Assembly (NCBI RefSeq): GCF_003473485.1
Contig: NC_053045.1
Location: 44,372,494-44,436,493 of the forward strand
Length of the DNA: 64,000 nucleotides
Source: Medicago truncatula
Lineage: Eukaryota > Streptophyta > Magnoliopsida > Fabales > Fabaceae
Reading direction: 5' to 3'
Positions 35,414-45,018 of this stretch are shown piece by piece. The notes under the pieces were generated by a model, which saw nothing but the letters and a program-made list of their open reading frames with translations, had not been told where the DNA came from and did not search any database. The translations under genes and the position numbers were made by a program. How positions within the stretch are numbered: position 1 is the first letter of the stretch; the number at the start of each line of letters is the position of its first letter.

Positions 35414-36180
35414 TGATTCGTTGACAGCATGTGTAAGTCTCAAGATTTACATCAAATTTCAACCATTAAATTTAATTACTCCAACCAATCACAATTAATT
35501 CATATGAGATGCTCGTGAGCCTTCTTTTTTGTTTCATGAACAAATTTCACTTTTAATATCTTTCACATTTCCTTAGTTATTTGAATTCATGTTCTTAATC
35601 TAAAACTTCAATTTTATTTGAATTCATTGAGACTATACTTCCAGCGTGATTTTCTTTGTGCCAAATTCTAGTGACTGTCTAATGGCATATTAATGATTGA
35701 AAGTTCAACAACCGTGATTGTCTAATGCCGTTCAACAAACAAAAATTGATATGAATTATCCCTTAACATCGCTGCCAAATAAATGGAGTTCATGTGGAAA
35801 ACAAAAATTGTACATTGCAATCTGAACAGCTTAATTGAAATTCAACACCGCAATCGAAATTGAATTTATATGAAAGGTAAACAGCTTGTATCTTATTTTG
35901 GGGATTTTTTGTGTCACTGTTGACAGATGTTGGACACAAGGGAAATAGGTTAAAGCAAAATAAAAATATGAGATGCTTCGAATGATTTATTGTTTTCTAG
36001 GTTTTCAAAGAGGTTTGTTATAGATCTGAGATTTGTTCATGTGGGCTGTGATAAAGGATGAAAGAACAAAGAAGGCTCACATGCATCTCTTGTGAATTAA
36101 TTGTGAGTGGTCGGATTAATTAGATTTAATGGTTGAGATTTGGTGTAAGTCTTAAGACTTATCTCTGATGTCAACGGATC
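35414..36180. mobile_element. long-TIR element, about 770 bp, Mutator-like
   Basis: Arms of about 110 bp are inverted repeats: the left reads GATTCGTTGACA ... AAGATTTACATC ... CAACCATTAAATTTAATTA ... GAGCCTTCTTT, and the right (36180-36060) gives the same on the other strand (GATCCGTTGACA ... CTCACAATTAATTC ... GAGCCTTCTTTGTTC). The long TIR suggests a non-autonomous MULE. No 9-bp TSD was identified and no transposase is encoded. Confidence 0.75.
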
Positions 36181-36339
36181 CTAGCTCTAGTATTAGTTGC
36201 ATCGTAATCTTTGATATTGTTGAAAATTGCTCTTAAATCAACTAATACTGTCTCAATTGTTGTTTTGATAGCATCAAAAACCATCATGTCGTGTACTTGA
36301 AACTATGTCCAACTCCTAGAACTTGTATACAAATCAATG

Positions 36340-36516
36340 AGAAATGATATTTGAACAATTATTTTTGTACAATTTTTGGGACAACCTCATTGTTCTCTTT
36401 TTTATTGGTTAAAAACAATGGAGAGAATAAAAACAAGAGAGAGAATAAGAGGATAATATGAGTATGAGAGAAAGAGAGAAAGTTGTACAAAAATAGTTCT
36501 ATAAATATCATTTCTC
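36340..36516. mobile_element. MITE, about 177 bp
   Basis: Ends GAGAAATGATATTTGAAC and ATAAATATCATTTCTC are inverted, and ATTTTTGTACAA and TTGTACAAAAAT pair inside. A (GA)-rich centre follows. A diverged relative is at about 61525-61720. It lies immediately before the orphan DUF538 flank unit. Confidence 0.75.
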
Positions 36517-36524
36517 CAAATCAT

Positions 36525-36735
36525 AATGTCATCCAATAATCGAATGAAATTAATCACAAATAATCAATACTAGTATCTTCCTTCAATTCAACTGAATAAA
36601 TTTTCCCTAATTAAGGATTATTAATTTCATCAAGTTTATTTCACGCCTTTCATTCATTTCAATTTTTGTTGAAGAGGGAAAATCTATTTCATTTTATTAG
36701 CAATAGTATGATCAATACATGATCATGTATCAATA
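36525..36735 (+). repeat. orphan DUF538 downstream unit (fourth copy of the block)
   Basis: ATGTCATCCAATAATCGAAT ... ACTAGTATCTTCCTTCAATT ... CATCAAGTTTATTTCACG matches the downstream flank of DUF538 copy 1 without any DUF538 coding sequence nearby. It is followed by AAAATCTATTTCATTTTATT and a LINE remnant, as at 21.98 kb. This is the only trace of a further duplicated block whose gene is gone. Confidence 0.7.
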
Positions 36736-36751
36736 AAAAGTCTGATACTAG

Positions 36752-37286
36752 TAGGGATGGGAATAGGCCAGGCCAGGCCAGACTTTGATAGGTCTGAGCC
36801 TGGCCTACGAAATAAATCACAAGCCTGAGTCTGGTCTATGGTCTATCATAGGCCATTTTTTTAGGTCTGGCCTGGCCTATTTAAAAGCTTGGACTGGTCT
36901 GAAAGCCTACTAAATAGGTTAAACATGTCTTAAAGCCTACTTAAAAGCCTATTTCACTACAAGTAAATTTCAACTAGATTAAAGCCTACATAAAAGCCTA
37001 TAACAACAAAGCCTATTAAGGGACTAATAGATAGAGAAAAAGATGTTTATATTTTTAATATATGCAATTATTTTAATATAAAAATAATATTTTTTTAATA
37101 AATAAGTATTAATAGGCCGGCCTATTAGGCTTAGCAGTCTTTTTTTGAAGCCTAAACTTGGCCTATTTAACTAAACAGACTTTCTAAAAAGCCTAGGCCT
37201 ATCTACTAAACAGTCCAGGCCAGACCAGGCCAAAACAGGTCAGGGCGTAGGCCCCTGTAGGGCGGCCTGGCCTATTCCCAACCCTA
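36752..37286. mobile_element. hAT-like non-autonomous element, 535 bp
   Basis: Termini TAGGGATGGGAATAGGCC and GGCCTATTCCCAACCCTA are inverted repeats, and the interior is packed with GGCCTGGCCTA and AAGCCTA words in both orientations. The borders (CTAG on both sides) are too palindromic to assign an 8-bp TSD. The architecture is like the hAT element at 12505-13228. Confidence 0.75.
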
Positions 37287-37342
37287 CTAGTTAGGGTTCT
37301 GGTTCAATGGAAAGGAGGGGAGGGATAAAAAGAGAACAAACG

Positions 37343-37436
37343 TTTTTTTTTTTTTTTTGTGGTAGTCGGGATTTAAACCCCTGACTTTGCATATATTATG
37401 CATTGTCCCTAACAACTAAGCTAAGTTCGCGATGAC
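37343..37436 (-). mobile_element. tRNA-derived SINE, minus strand
   Basis: On the minus strand it reads GTCATCGCGAACTTAGC, A-box-like TTAGCTTAGTTGTTAGG, GACAATGCATAATATATGC, a B box variant GGTTTAAATCC, and a poly(A) tail seen as the T run at 37343-37358. It belongs to the family at 26969 and 38541. Flanks AAAAAAGAA and AAAAAGAGAA may be a degenerate TSD. Confidence 0.85.
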
Positions 37437-37945
37437 AAAAAAGAATAGTCGTCTACAATTAGAGATAATCGCACCAAATTCAAAGATATCTTCGGTAGTG
37501 AAGTGAAAACCATCAACAACATGCTTAGAATCAAGTTTGAAAATTACTCCATCCAAGTGCAAGTCATGAACCCAACAAATGACAGATAATAGACCACTCA
37601 CTTCTTGCTCATCAACCGATATGATAGGAGAATGTCACTCCGATATGATGGGGATGGTTTTTTCCAACTGAAACTTTTCTGTCAAGAAGTACTGGGCTGT
37701 TCTGCCGCTGCTGGACCTGCATCTAGGCTGTTTTCCAGCTCTGATTTAAGTGTACAGCACGCATAAAAATCTGATGGTGCAACTCCGAATGGCTCTCCCA
37801 AATGCGAAGGTTGCGGCTCTTCCGAATGCTCTACATAAATCACATCTTATCAGGCATACGCCACGACACACTCGCCAAATAAAATTCTTAACTGCTTTAA
37901 GACACCAAATATATACAACCCCAATCACCTTCAACTTTGAAAATT
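37437..37945 (-). mobile_element. LINE RNase H/zf-RVT remnant, minus strand
   Basis: Short broken minus frames resemble the RNase H end (FKLDSKHVVDG for the canonical FETDSKIVAD block) and the zf-RVT core (LKAVKNFIWRVCRG for LPPKIKNFLWRICR). It is heavily decayed. Its position next to a DUF538 downstream unit mirrors 21975-23225. Confidence 0.65.
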
Positions 37946-38540
37946 ATCAACATTTCTAATTTCATTGATACATAAAACTTCTGTCGTTCTTCTTCACTGT
38001 AACTTAGATGGATGGACTAACAATATGGGAATTTGAGTTTAGAAATCAAATTGCTAAAATTTATGTATAAGGGACCAAATAGATCATAAACGTATTTTTT
38101 GAAGGTTAAATAGGATTAACTTTAGATTGGGTGAACCACCAAAATAAATTATAATATATATGTATTATACATAAAATTGACCATCATAAATTCAATTACA
38201 TACTTTTAAAATTTAAAATAATTATCCATGCATTTCGAGTGACTTGAAAGTGTGACGGTAACAAATGTTGAAATAGAGAAGAGGGTTGTAATTTTATTTA
38301 AAATGAAAGTCAAATATATTTTAATAATTTTTTCCTCAGTGAGTCGTGGCTCAATCGATCCCTAATGTGTCTCCGCGACTGCCCATGTTAAGAATGGGAT
38401 GAGTTGGTTTGGGTTTCACTTGGTTGACTTTTGATTTTTTTTTTTTTGTACAAATTTTAGTATTTTTGTTCACATCTCTCTTAATTAATTATTTTCTCAT
38501 TTAAATAATTTATTTTACTAATTCATTCATCTCCTAAATA
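37946..38540. other. intergenic, partly shared with 21.9 and 23.2 kb
   Basis: AATATGGGAATTTGAGTTTA, AGAAATCAAATTGCTAAAAT and GGACCAAATAGATCATAAAC match the flanks on both sides of the LINE fragment at 21975-23225 and so belong to the duplicated block. No gene was seen. Confidence 0.5.
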
Positions 38541-38633
38541 TGTCATCGTGAGCTTAACTTAGTTGGTATGGACAATGCATAATGTATGCAAGATCCGGGG
38601 TTCAAATCCCGACCACCACAAAAAAAAAAAAAA
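38541..38633 (+). mobile_element. tRNA-derived SINE, 93 bp
   Basis: Same family and length as 26969-27061. A box TTAACTTAGTTGG, B box GGTTCAAATCC, then a poly(A) tail. It is flanked by a 14-bp TSD with one mismatch: TCATCTCCTAAATA (38527-38540) and TCATCCCCTAAATA (38634-38647). Confidence 0.9.
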
Positions 38634-38822
38634 TCATCCCCTAAATACATTAAAGTCATAAAGTCACCAATTGTTGGTTTAGAATTTGAACTTTTGCAAG
38701 GATTTAGAACTTTTTTTTATGAGCTTGCAAGGATTTATAACTAAAAGGTCATTTCTGTTATGCAATATTTATTTAGCTGTCAAGAGTTTACTCAAATTTT
38801 TTATAAATACATTACGAATATA

Positions 38823-38959
38823 CTCTCTTCGATCTCTATCATAAGAGAAATATTTTTTTTTGTTTTATTCAATAAATGATACATTCTATCCATAATATAA
38901 ACTAAATACATTATTTATTGAATGAACCTACAAGACATCTCTTATAATAGAGACGAGAG
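38823..38959. mobile_element. Stowaway-like MITE, 137 bp
   Basis: Ends CTCTCTTCGATCTCTAT and AATAGAGACGAGAG are imperfect inverted repeats, with internal pairing CAATAAATGATACATT and its complement. TA flanks both sides. A further Stowaway-like hairpin (GATGTATCTAGTTTATATT) is at about 39050-39095. Confidence 0.7.
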
Positions 38960-40106
38960 TAGTACAAACTTTAGCACTAAACCATGAAAAATAAAATTAT
39001 ACACCTTTTGATCACATATTATAAGCAAAAATCATTTTTTACATTCATTGAATATTTGATGTATCTAGTTTATATTATCGACTAGATACATCAGTTATTC
39101 ACTGAATTTAAAAAGTGTTTATAATAATAGTGATTGAAGAGAATAATCTGAAATCAGTTTTCTAATTTTTAACAATTGTTATTTAAATCATCTCAATAAA
39201 ATTTACTATTTAAATTATAACATTTGAATTTCATTAAATACACACTTTTTAAGAATAAATAAACATCTATGTTTAAATTCTTAAAGATAAATTATCTTTT
39301 CACCAAAGAAGAATTGTACAAGAGAATTTGAGTTCGACTTCTGGGTGAAACACAATTAATTAAAATAATGATATTAATGGAATAATGGTAATGGTATATT
39401 TTGATAAGTAAGATTCCTGGGTGGAACACAACCCGAGTTAAATTCCATTTATGTAATATTATAATTAAAATGGTTAAATATGTATTTGGTCCATATTAAT
39501 ATATCAATTTTTTTATTTTAGTCCCCTCAAAAAATTTCTTCGACATTCCATCCCTCAAAAGTTTTCATCACCACTTTTAGTCCCTCCTATTAAGTCAACT
39601 CATGTGTAGATTTCATATTTTTTAATGAAATTTTGCATAAATGATTAGAATATTATAAAAATCTCTCAAAAAAAAAAATAGATTTTTTTAACAAAACATG
39701 AATTAAATATAAATTTTTATGATTTTGACACTAAAAAATTCATATTTAATTCATGTTTTTGTTAAAAAAATCTTCTTTTTTTTTGGAGAGATTGTTTTAA
39801 TATGCTCCACATTTCTTCAAAATTTCATTCAAAAATATAAATACTACATATGAGTTGACTTAAAAGTAAGAAACAAAAGTAATGATGGAAAATTGTTTTA
39901 ATACAATTTTGATTTTTTTAAATATAATAAGTTTGACCTTGAAATTTGAACCGTGTGATTTTGACTAGACAATTCTGATCTCATTGAATGCATGTCATCA
40001 TGGGTGTTGGATGCACCCAATCTCAAACTCAAAACCTTAAATAAAACAAAAACCTCAAAATAAAGTCATTGTCTAAGCGTCTCATTGTACTTTCTACCAT
40101 AAGACC
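38960..40106. other. intergenic with a foldback at 39590-39870; DUF538-3 upstream region
   Basis: 39594-39865 is a hairpin: AAGTCAACTCATGTGTAG at one end faces CATATGAGTTGACTTA at the other, and AACAAAACATGAATTAAATA faces its complement around 39725. The last 200 bp include the ACCTTAAATAAAACAAA run common to the DUF538 upstream regions. No gene was seen. Confidence 0.6.
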
Positions 40107-40758
40107 ATGTCTCTGACACCTAGGTCCCATGTCCCCATGTTCCTTCTTATCCTTGTTTTCATTCTTTCGCTCACATGGACAACTGAAGAATCTTCTCTTG
40201 AAAAGATTCTCCATAATCATGGCCTTCCAGCCGGTCTCTTCCCTCAAAGTGTAAAATCTTTCAAATTGGACCAAATGGGTCATTTAGAGGTACACTTCGA
40301 TCGTCCATGTTTGGCTCAGTATGAAACAACAATGTTCTTTGACACCGTTGTGAAAGCCAACCTCAGTTATGGACAACTTAAGATTTTGGAGGGCATGTTT
40401 AGTGAAGAGCTTTTCTTGTGGCTACCTGTTAAGGATATCATGGTTATTGATCCAACTTCTGGTTTAATTGTCATTGATATTGGATTTGCCTTTAAGTTTC
40501 TCTCTTTATCTCGTTTTGATGAACCTCCAATTTGTAGATCTTATCTTGGTACTCTCTCTCTATATCTTTCTCTCTCACACACAACCTCTCAATCGTGGGT
40601 TTTAAATGTAATTAAGTAGCAATGGAAAAAATTTAAGTTTTGTAAAAGTTCTGATTTTTTAAATTGAATGTTTGATTATAGGTCTTTCGTTTCGTATGGA
40701 TGGAAGAAAGGGCATTGAATTTGAAGATCAGAGAAAAGGTTATTCATCATTTGTATAA
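40107..40758 (+). CDS. DUF538 secreted protein, copy 3
   Basis: Two exons (40107-40548 and 40682-40758) give 172 residues. The signal peptide (VPMFLLILVFILSLTWTT) and DUF538 core (LHNHGLPAGLFP, CLAQYETTMFFD, ELFLWLPVKDIMV) are intact. FSEELFLWL replaces the SREELFLWL of the other two copies. The C-terminus is GLSFRMDGRKGIEFEDQRKG and then YSSFV: the frame runs past the point where copies 1 and 2 stop (GDQ* and EDQR*), adding about six residues. The gene is followed by three downstream repeat units and then, convergently, by the orphan exon and DYT1-like copy 2. Confidence 0.92.
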
Positions 40759-40844
40759 AAGTATAGCTTCACCCGTTTTAAATTTTGGGGGTTGTTGTAT
40801 GAAAAATTATATTTATGTACAAAAATGTGCAACTCATATATAGT

Positions 40845-41290
40845 ATAATAATACCGTCAATAATTGAATGATAATCAATACTAATATCTATCTTCAATTG
40901 TCATCTAAAAAAGAAAAGGTATCTACTTTCAATTCAAGAGAAGAAATTACCTAATTTCTTAAGAACGATTTCAATTTTTGAGTAGGGATGCATATTTGCC
41001 ATCCATTAATGGAATGATAGTCAATACAAGAATCTAGCTTCAATTGTCACCTAAAGAAGTTCTACCTTTGATTTAAGAGAAGAAATTACGCCTAATTACT
41101 TAGAAGGAGTTCAATAATTATGTAAGGATCCATTTTTGTCATCCAAATGAATGATAATCAATACTAGTACCTTGCTTCAATCGTCACCTAATGAAAAAGT
41201 ATTCAATTTATGAGAAGAAATTACATCCAATTACTTGACTTCAACTTTATACTGAGGATCCATTTTAATATTTGATAGTGTTGCATATTT
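40845..41290 (+). repeat. DUF538 downstream repeat, three units
   Basis: Three consecutive units (about 40850-40995, 40996-41145, 41146-41285), each carrying TGAATGATAATCAATAC or a variant, a TCAATTGTCACCTAA stretch, and AGAAGAAATTAC before a GGATCCATTTT- or GGATGCATATTTG-like end. Nothing comparable exists outside the DUF538 flanks. Confidence 0.8.
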
Positions 41291-42050
41291 GGTACATAAA
41301 TTTTTTCAGTTGAATATTAAACGAATATAGGAAGTTATCACATAACCATAAAATCTATTATTACCTTCTCAGTTTCCTGCAGACAACTTTACTCTTTTTT
41401 ACTAGCATACTTTGTTTAAGCTGAAATTTATTAGTTTTGTAACAAATTCTGGAAGGGAGCTTCTATGGTGCAGTCAGGAAATTGACTTTTTTGAAAAAGT
41501 TAATTATGATCTTAATGTTTGATTCATTTTTAAATTGTTAATTACGGATTAATGATCAATAGTAATTCATCGAGTAATGCTTGCAATATCTTAGACTTAC
41601 AGATACTATTTTATCGTTGGCATCTTTAACATGCAAACAGAGTTGATGATATTATGTGGTAGTCTTAAGTGTTACACTTTGTGGAGTTTACACTTAAAAC
41701 AATGTATGATAAAATTAGATTAAGTGTAGTCTTGTTAATTTAATGAATTGATGATACTATGGGGACTGAACTTTTGATGTCACTGTACAAACAATGGGGT
41801 GTTACTCACTATATTTTTGATGGTATAGTATTAACTTCACCAAAAAAGTTATTTTCATGACTTCACCATAGAATTTTTCATTCTGAAATGGTTTAAAAGG
41901 AAAAGATGTTTCTTACAGACTTGTATGATTAATATATATACTCCTAGTACTTATAATATTGTCCAATAATGGTTGACGTTCATTGATACATGAAATGTGA
42001 AAATAAGGAATGAAACAATGAGTTTAATAAAACCAAATATCTTTTTTCAG
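41291..42050. other. intergenic; 3' flank of the orphan DYT1-like exon at its end
   Basis: No gene was seen in 41291-41900. From about 41905 the sequence (TCTTACAGACTTGTATGATT, then GGTTGACGTTCATTGATACA) is the DYT1-like 3' flank repeat, also at 25408-25545 and 43071-43300. Confidence 0.55.
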
Positions 42051-42140
42051 TTAGATGGATGAATGCATAAAACTGGTTTCGATTATATCTGGCAGCCAAT
42101 GCTTGGCTTGATGAACATCAAGTGGTTGACTACCCATACC
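42051..42140 (-). pseudogene. orphan last exon of a DYT1-like gene
   Basis: On the minus strand an AG acceptor is followed by codons for GMGSQPLDVHQAKHWLPDII and nine more residues to a stop at 42051. This matches the last exon of DYT1-like copy 2 (GMGGQRLDVHQVKHLLQDII at 43489-43418). No exons 1-3 lie upstream before copy 2, so this is a duplicated gene end. If it were spliced downstream of copy 2 it could serve as an alternative last exon, but that is speculation. Confidence 0.8.
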
Positions 42141-42363
42141 CTTAAAAATAACAAATATTGAATCAACATAAAAGCCTTGGGTTCGATAGTGGTTTTGATT
42201 TATACTTGATTATTAGATTAGATTTAAATATGTTGTTGTTGCTGCTTGTAATTGTTTGGTTGTTGCTTGTGATTTGAGTCCAAATTCACATCTTATTGCT
42301 TGTGATTGTTTGCTGCATAAACGTTTACTCATTTTATCTTGACTTGCATTATTTGTCAGTTTA

Positions 42364-43070
42364 GTGCCATTTAATTTGGGAAAGGAGAGTTCTTTCCCAC
42401 CATGGGAAAGTTGATCATGCCCATTAGATTAAATGAGGAACATATTCCTATCATACTCTCTCAACCACTATATTATTTTTTTAGGCAAATTCTATGGTAC
42501 ACCCAACAATTTGAGTTGGTACACCAAATCCTTAAATTAATAGTTAAATGAGTTATTTTTTGTAGGAAAAAAATATTTTCTATCACCTATAATTATAATA
42601 ACTAAATCTTATTTACCAAAAACGTCAACACAATAAAATTTGATTTTTCTGAATTCATATTACTCATAATAGAGAATTTTGATTATTTTTTACAATAAAA
42701 TTTAAAAAAATTTAGTAGATTTTTCTAAAAAATGAAATGATATTTTTTCTTATAAAATGATATTTTCTAAAATATATATGTCAACAAACACCTATTTTCT
42801 TTCATAAAAAATGATAGTTAATTTGTAAAAATTGTAAGCGAGAGTACCGGTACACCTTAATTTGCAGGTGTACCGTAGAAGTTCCCATTTCTTTATACTA
42901 TCTTTCACACTCTCTCTTTTATGTCCCCACACACCCATGTGAAAGATAGTATAAAAAATAATCTAGTGGTTGAGAGAGTATGATAGGAATATGTTCCTCA
43001 TTTAATCTAATGGACATGATCAACTTTCCCATGGTGGGAAAGAACTCTCCTTTCCCAAATTAAATGGCAC
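42364..43070. mobile_element. long-TIR element (about 115-bp arms) with a nested MITE
   Basis: GTGCCATTTAATTTGGGAAA ... CTTTCCCACCATGGGAAAG ... ATGAGGAACATATTCCTATC is repeated in reverse at 42950-43070 with only a few changes. Inside, about 42484-42889 has its own inverted ends (AAATTCTATGGTACACC and GGTGTACCGTAGAAGTT), and beside it TTTATACTATCTTTCAC pairs with its complement. It separates the orphan exon 4 from DYT1-like copy 2 and splits the shared 3' flank. A related arm lies at 62686-62760. Long TIRs suggest a MULE; no TSD was found. Confidence 0.8.
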
Positions 43071-43098
43071 CGTACGATTAATATACTCCTAGTACTTA

Positions 43099-43222
43099 CT
43101 CCCTCTATCCTAAAATGTAAGTAAAATTTGGTCAAGAAAAGTTAATGTATTTGATTCATAATTTATATTAAATGCATCAATTTATATTGATCCATTTTGC
43201 TTAAATTTTAGAACAGAAGAAA
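43099..43222. mobile_element. degenerate Stowaway-like MITE in the DYT1-like 3' flank
   Basis: CTCCCTCTATCCTAAAATGT starts the element and TTTTAGAACAGAAGAAA ends it, with TA on each side. The related flank at about 41940 runs uninterrupted through this point (CCTAGTACTTATAATATTGTCC), which confirms an insertion. Confidence 0.75.
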
Positions 43223-43417
43223 TATACTAGTGACCAATTATCGTTGACGTTCATTGATACATGAAATGTAAAAATAAGGAATAAATTAAAGAAAGTAGTA
43301 CAAGTTTGTATCCAACAACAAAAAAGTAGTACAAGTTGATTGAATAATAAAAAACTAAATACCATCTTTTTTCATTTTGATGGATATAAATGCATAGGAG
43401 ATAAATGTCTATTTTCA

Positions 43418-44918
43418 CTAAATGATCTTGATTATATCTTGCAACAAATGTTTGACTTGATGAACATCAAGTCGCTGACCACCCATTCCCTGAAAAATTA
43501 AAAACATTGAATCAACATAAAAACCTTGAATTTATTCAAACTTTAAAATCAAAGCAAATAATATATTAAATGTACTTGGTGGATAATATATTAATAATGT
43601 AAGTCAAAAAAATTATTGTATTTGGTTTAAAATTTAGTCCAAATACATATACTTTCTTTGACTCACTTTTACTTATATTTTGGAAATGATGGAGCAGTAA
43701 ATATTTCTCAAGGTGGCACATTACGAGATAAAAGCGGAAAAAGGAATAAAAAATTATGTAATAGTGTGTGTTTAAATCTTCGATCACAAAATTTGATTTT
43801 AAAGAATTAATTATGTAAAACTGATTTTAATTAAAACTGGGTTGAAGGTAAATGATTTATGTTTGATTACATATTTGTAAAATGGGTTGAACAATAAATT
43901 TAAATGTAAAAGTCACATTTAAAATCGAAAGCTACAAATCATAACTTTAAATTAGAATCATTACTAAAAGCAAAATCCATTCTAATATCCAAACATATCA
44001 AAATAATTCTACACCCCTAAAACACAATTTTTAGGCCTTAAAAAGGGAACTAAACATACCCATAGTCTTTTCTAATAGTTCTATGACATTAATTGTAGTT
44101 TAGCTTTTGATTTATATTACCTTTATGAAAGTTGTAATAAGATATGCTCCTTTTATGGTTGTTACATTGGCTTCTATCATTTCAAGCCCTAAATCATTCA
44201 TAGTCTCCATTAATTTCTTGAACCCTCCTCTCTTGTTCTCAAAGATCATCTTAACCCATAGCTTATTTCCATCCATTTTTTCCACTTGAACCTCTTCCTA
44301 TAGAAAGCAACCACACAAAGATTACTTATTAATAGTAGTTATAGATAAAAATTCATTTAGTTAATTCATGAAAGAAATAATTTATATAAAATCTGTATCC
44401 CCCATTTTTTCATCTCTTCTGCAGCAAGAAAATCACCTATTTTTGGCTCAGCTCTTTCCTTAAACTTTTCTTTTGGTTCCATTGCTTGAAGCTCTTGCGT
44501 GAGACTCTTAACTTCATCTTTAAGCTTCTTGATATAAGTAATGGCATCGTTGAAAATGCTTTCTTTGGTCATCTGAAACCAAAATTAAGATTCATAAAAT
44601 CTGTTTAAATAATAGTATTATACAAACAAAAAATTAAACCAAGGAAATGAATATATATAAAAGACTATTTAAGAACATGAGTGAAGGTTAGGTGGTTACA
44701 TTTGTGACCATTGGTACTAAAGACCAAAGCATGAAGAGTTTGGTATTGAGTCTCTGTTTCCTCTTTCTTTCTGACCCAGCGTTCTTTGATAGGAACACTT
44801 TTGTGCCATCTTCATTATAGTACTTTTTGCTCGATTTTCTCTTATTGCTGTCATTTTCAGCATTGAAACCCAAATCTTCTAGAGACAAACTTAGTCTGAT
44901 ATCATGTTCTTGTTCCAT
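43418..44918 (-). pseudogene. DYT1-like bHLH, copy 2, with mutated splice donor
   Basis: Four exons can be traced (44918-44700, 44572-44393, 44297-44121, 43489-43418); if all were spliced they would encode 215 residues, collinear with copy 1. The last exon (LDVHQVKHLLQDIIK) looks more DYT1-like than that of copy 1. However, the intron after exon 2 starts AT, not GT: CAG is followed by ATTTTATATAA where copy 1 has GTTTTATATAA, while the acceptor CTATAG is intact. Read-through adds eight residues (ILYKLFLS) and a stop, removing the ACT-like domain. The bHLH is also altered: ERKRKQRL replaces ERKRREKL, and the helix 1 arginine is tryptophan (FMLWSLVP). Start MEQEHDI is chosen by homology to MEQVNNN, over an in-frame ATG 81 nt upstream. 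It is called a pseudogene because of the donor; a truncated bHLH-only product remains possible. Confidence 0.8.
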
Positions 44919-45018
44919 TTTGGGTGTTGGGAATGAAGAAACAAGTATTGAACAAAGATGTGAGAGAGAAAGTATAAACGGTATGAAGGTTGTTACCAAC
45001 TATAATATGTTTGACTGA

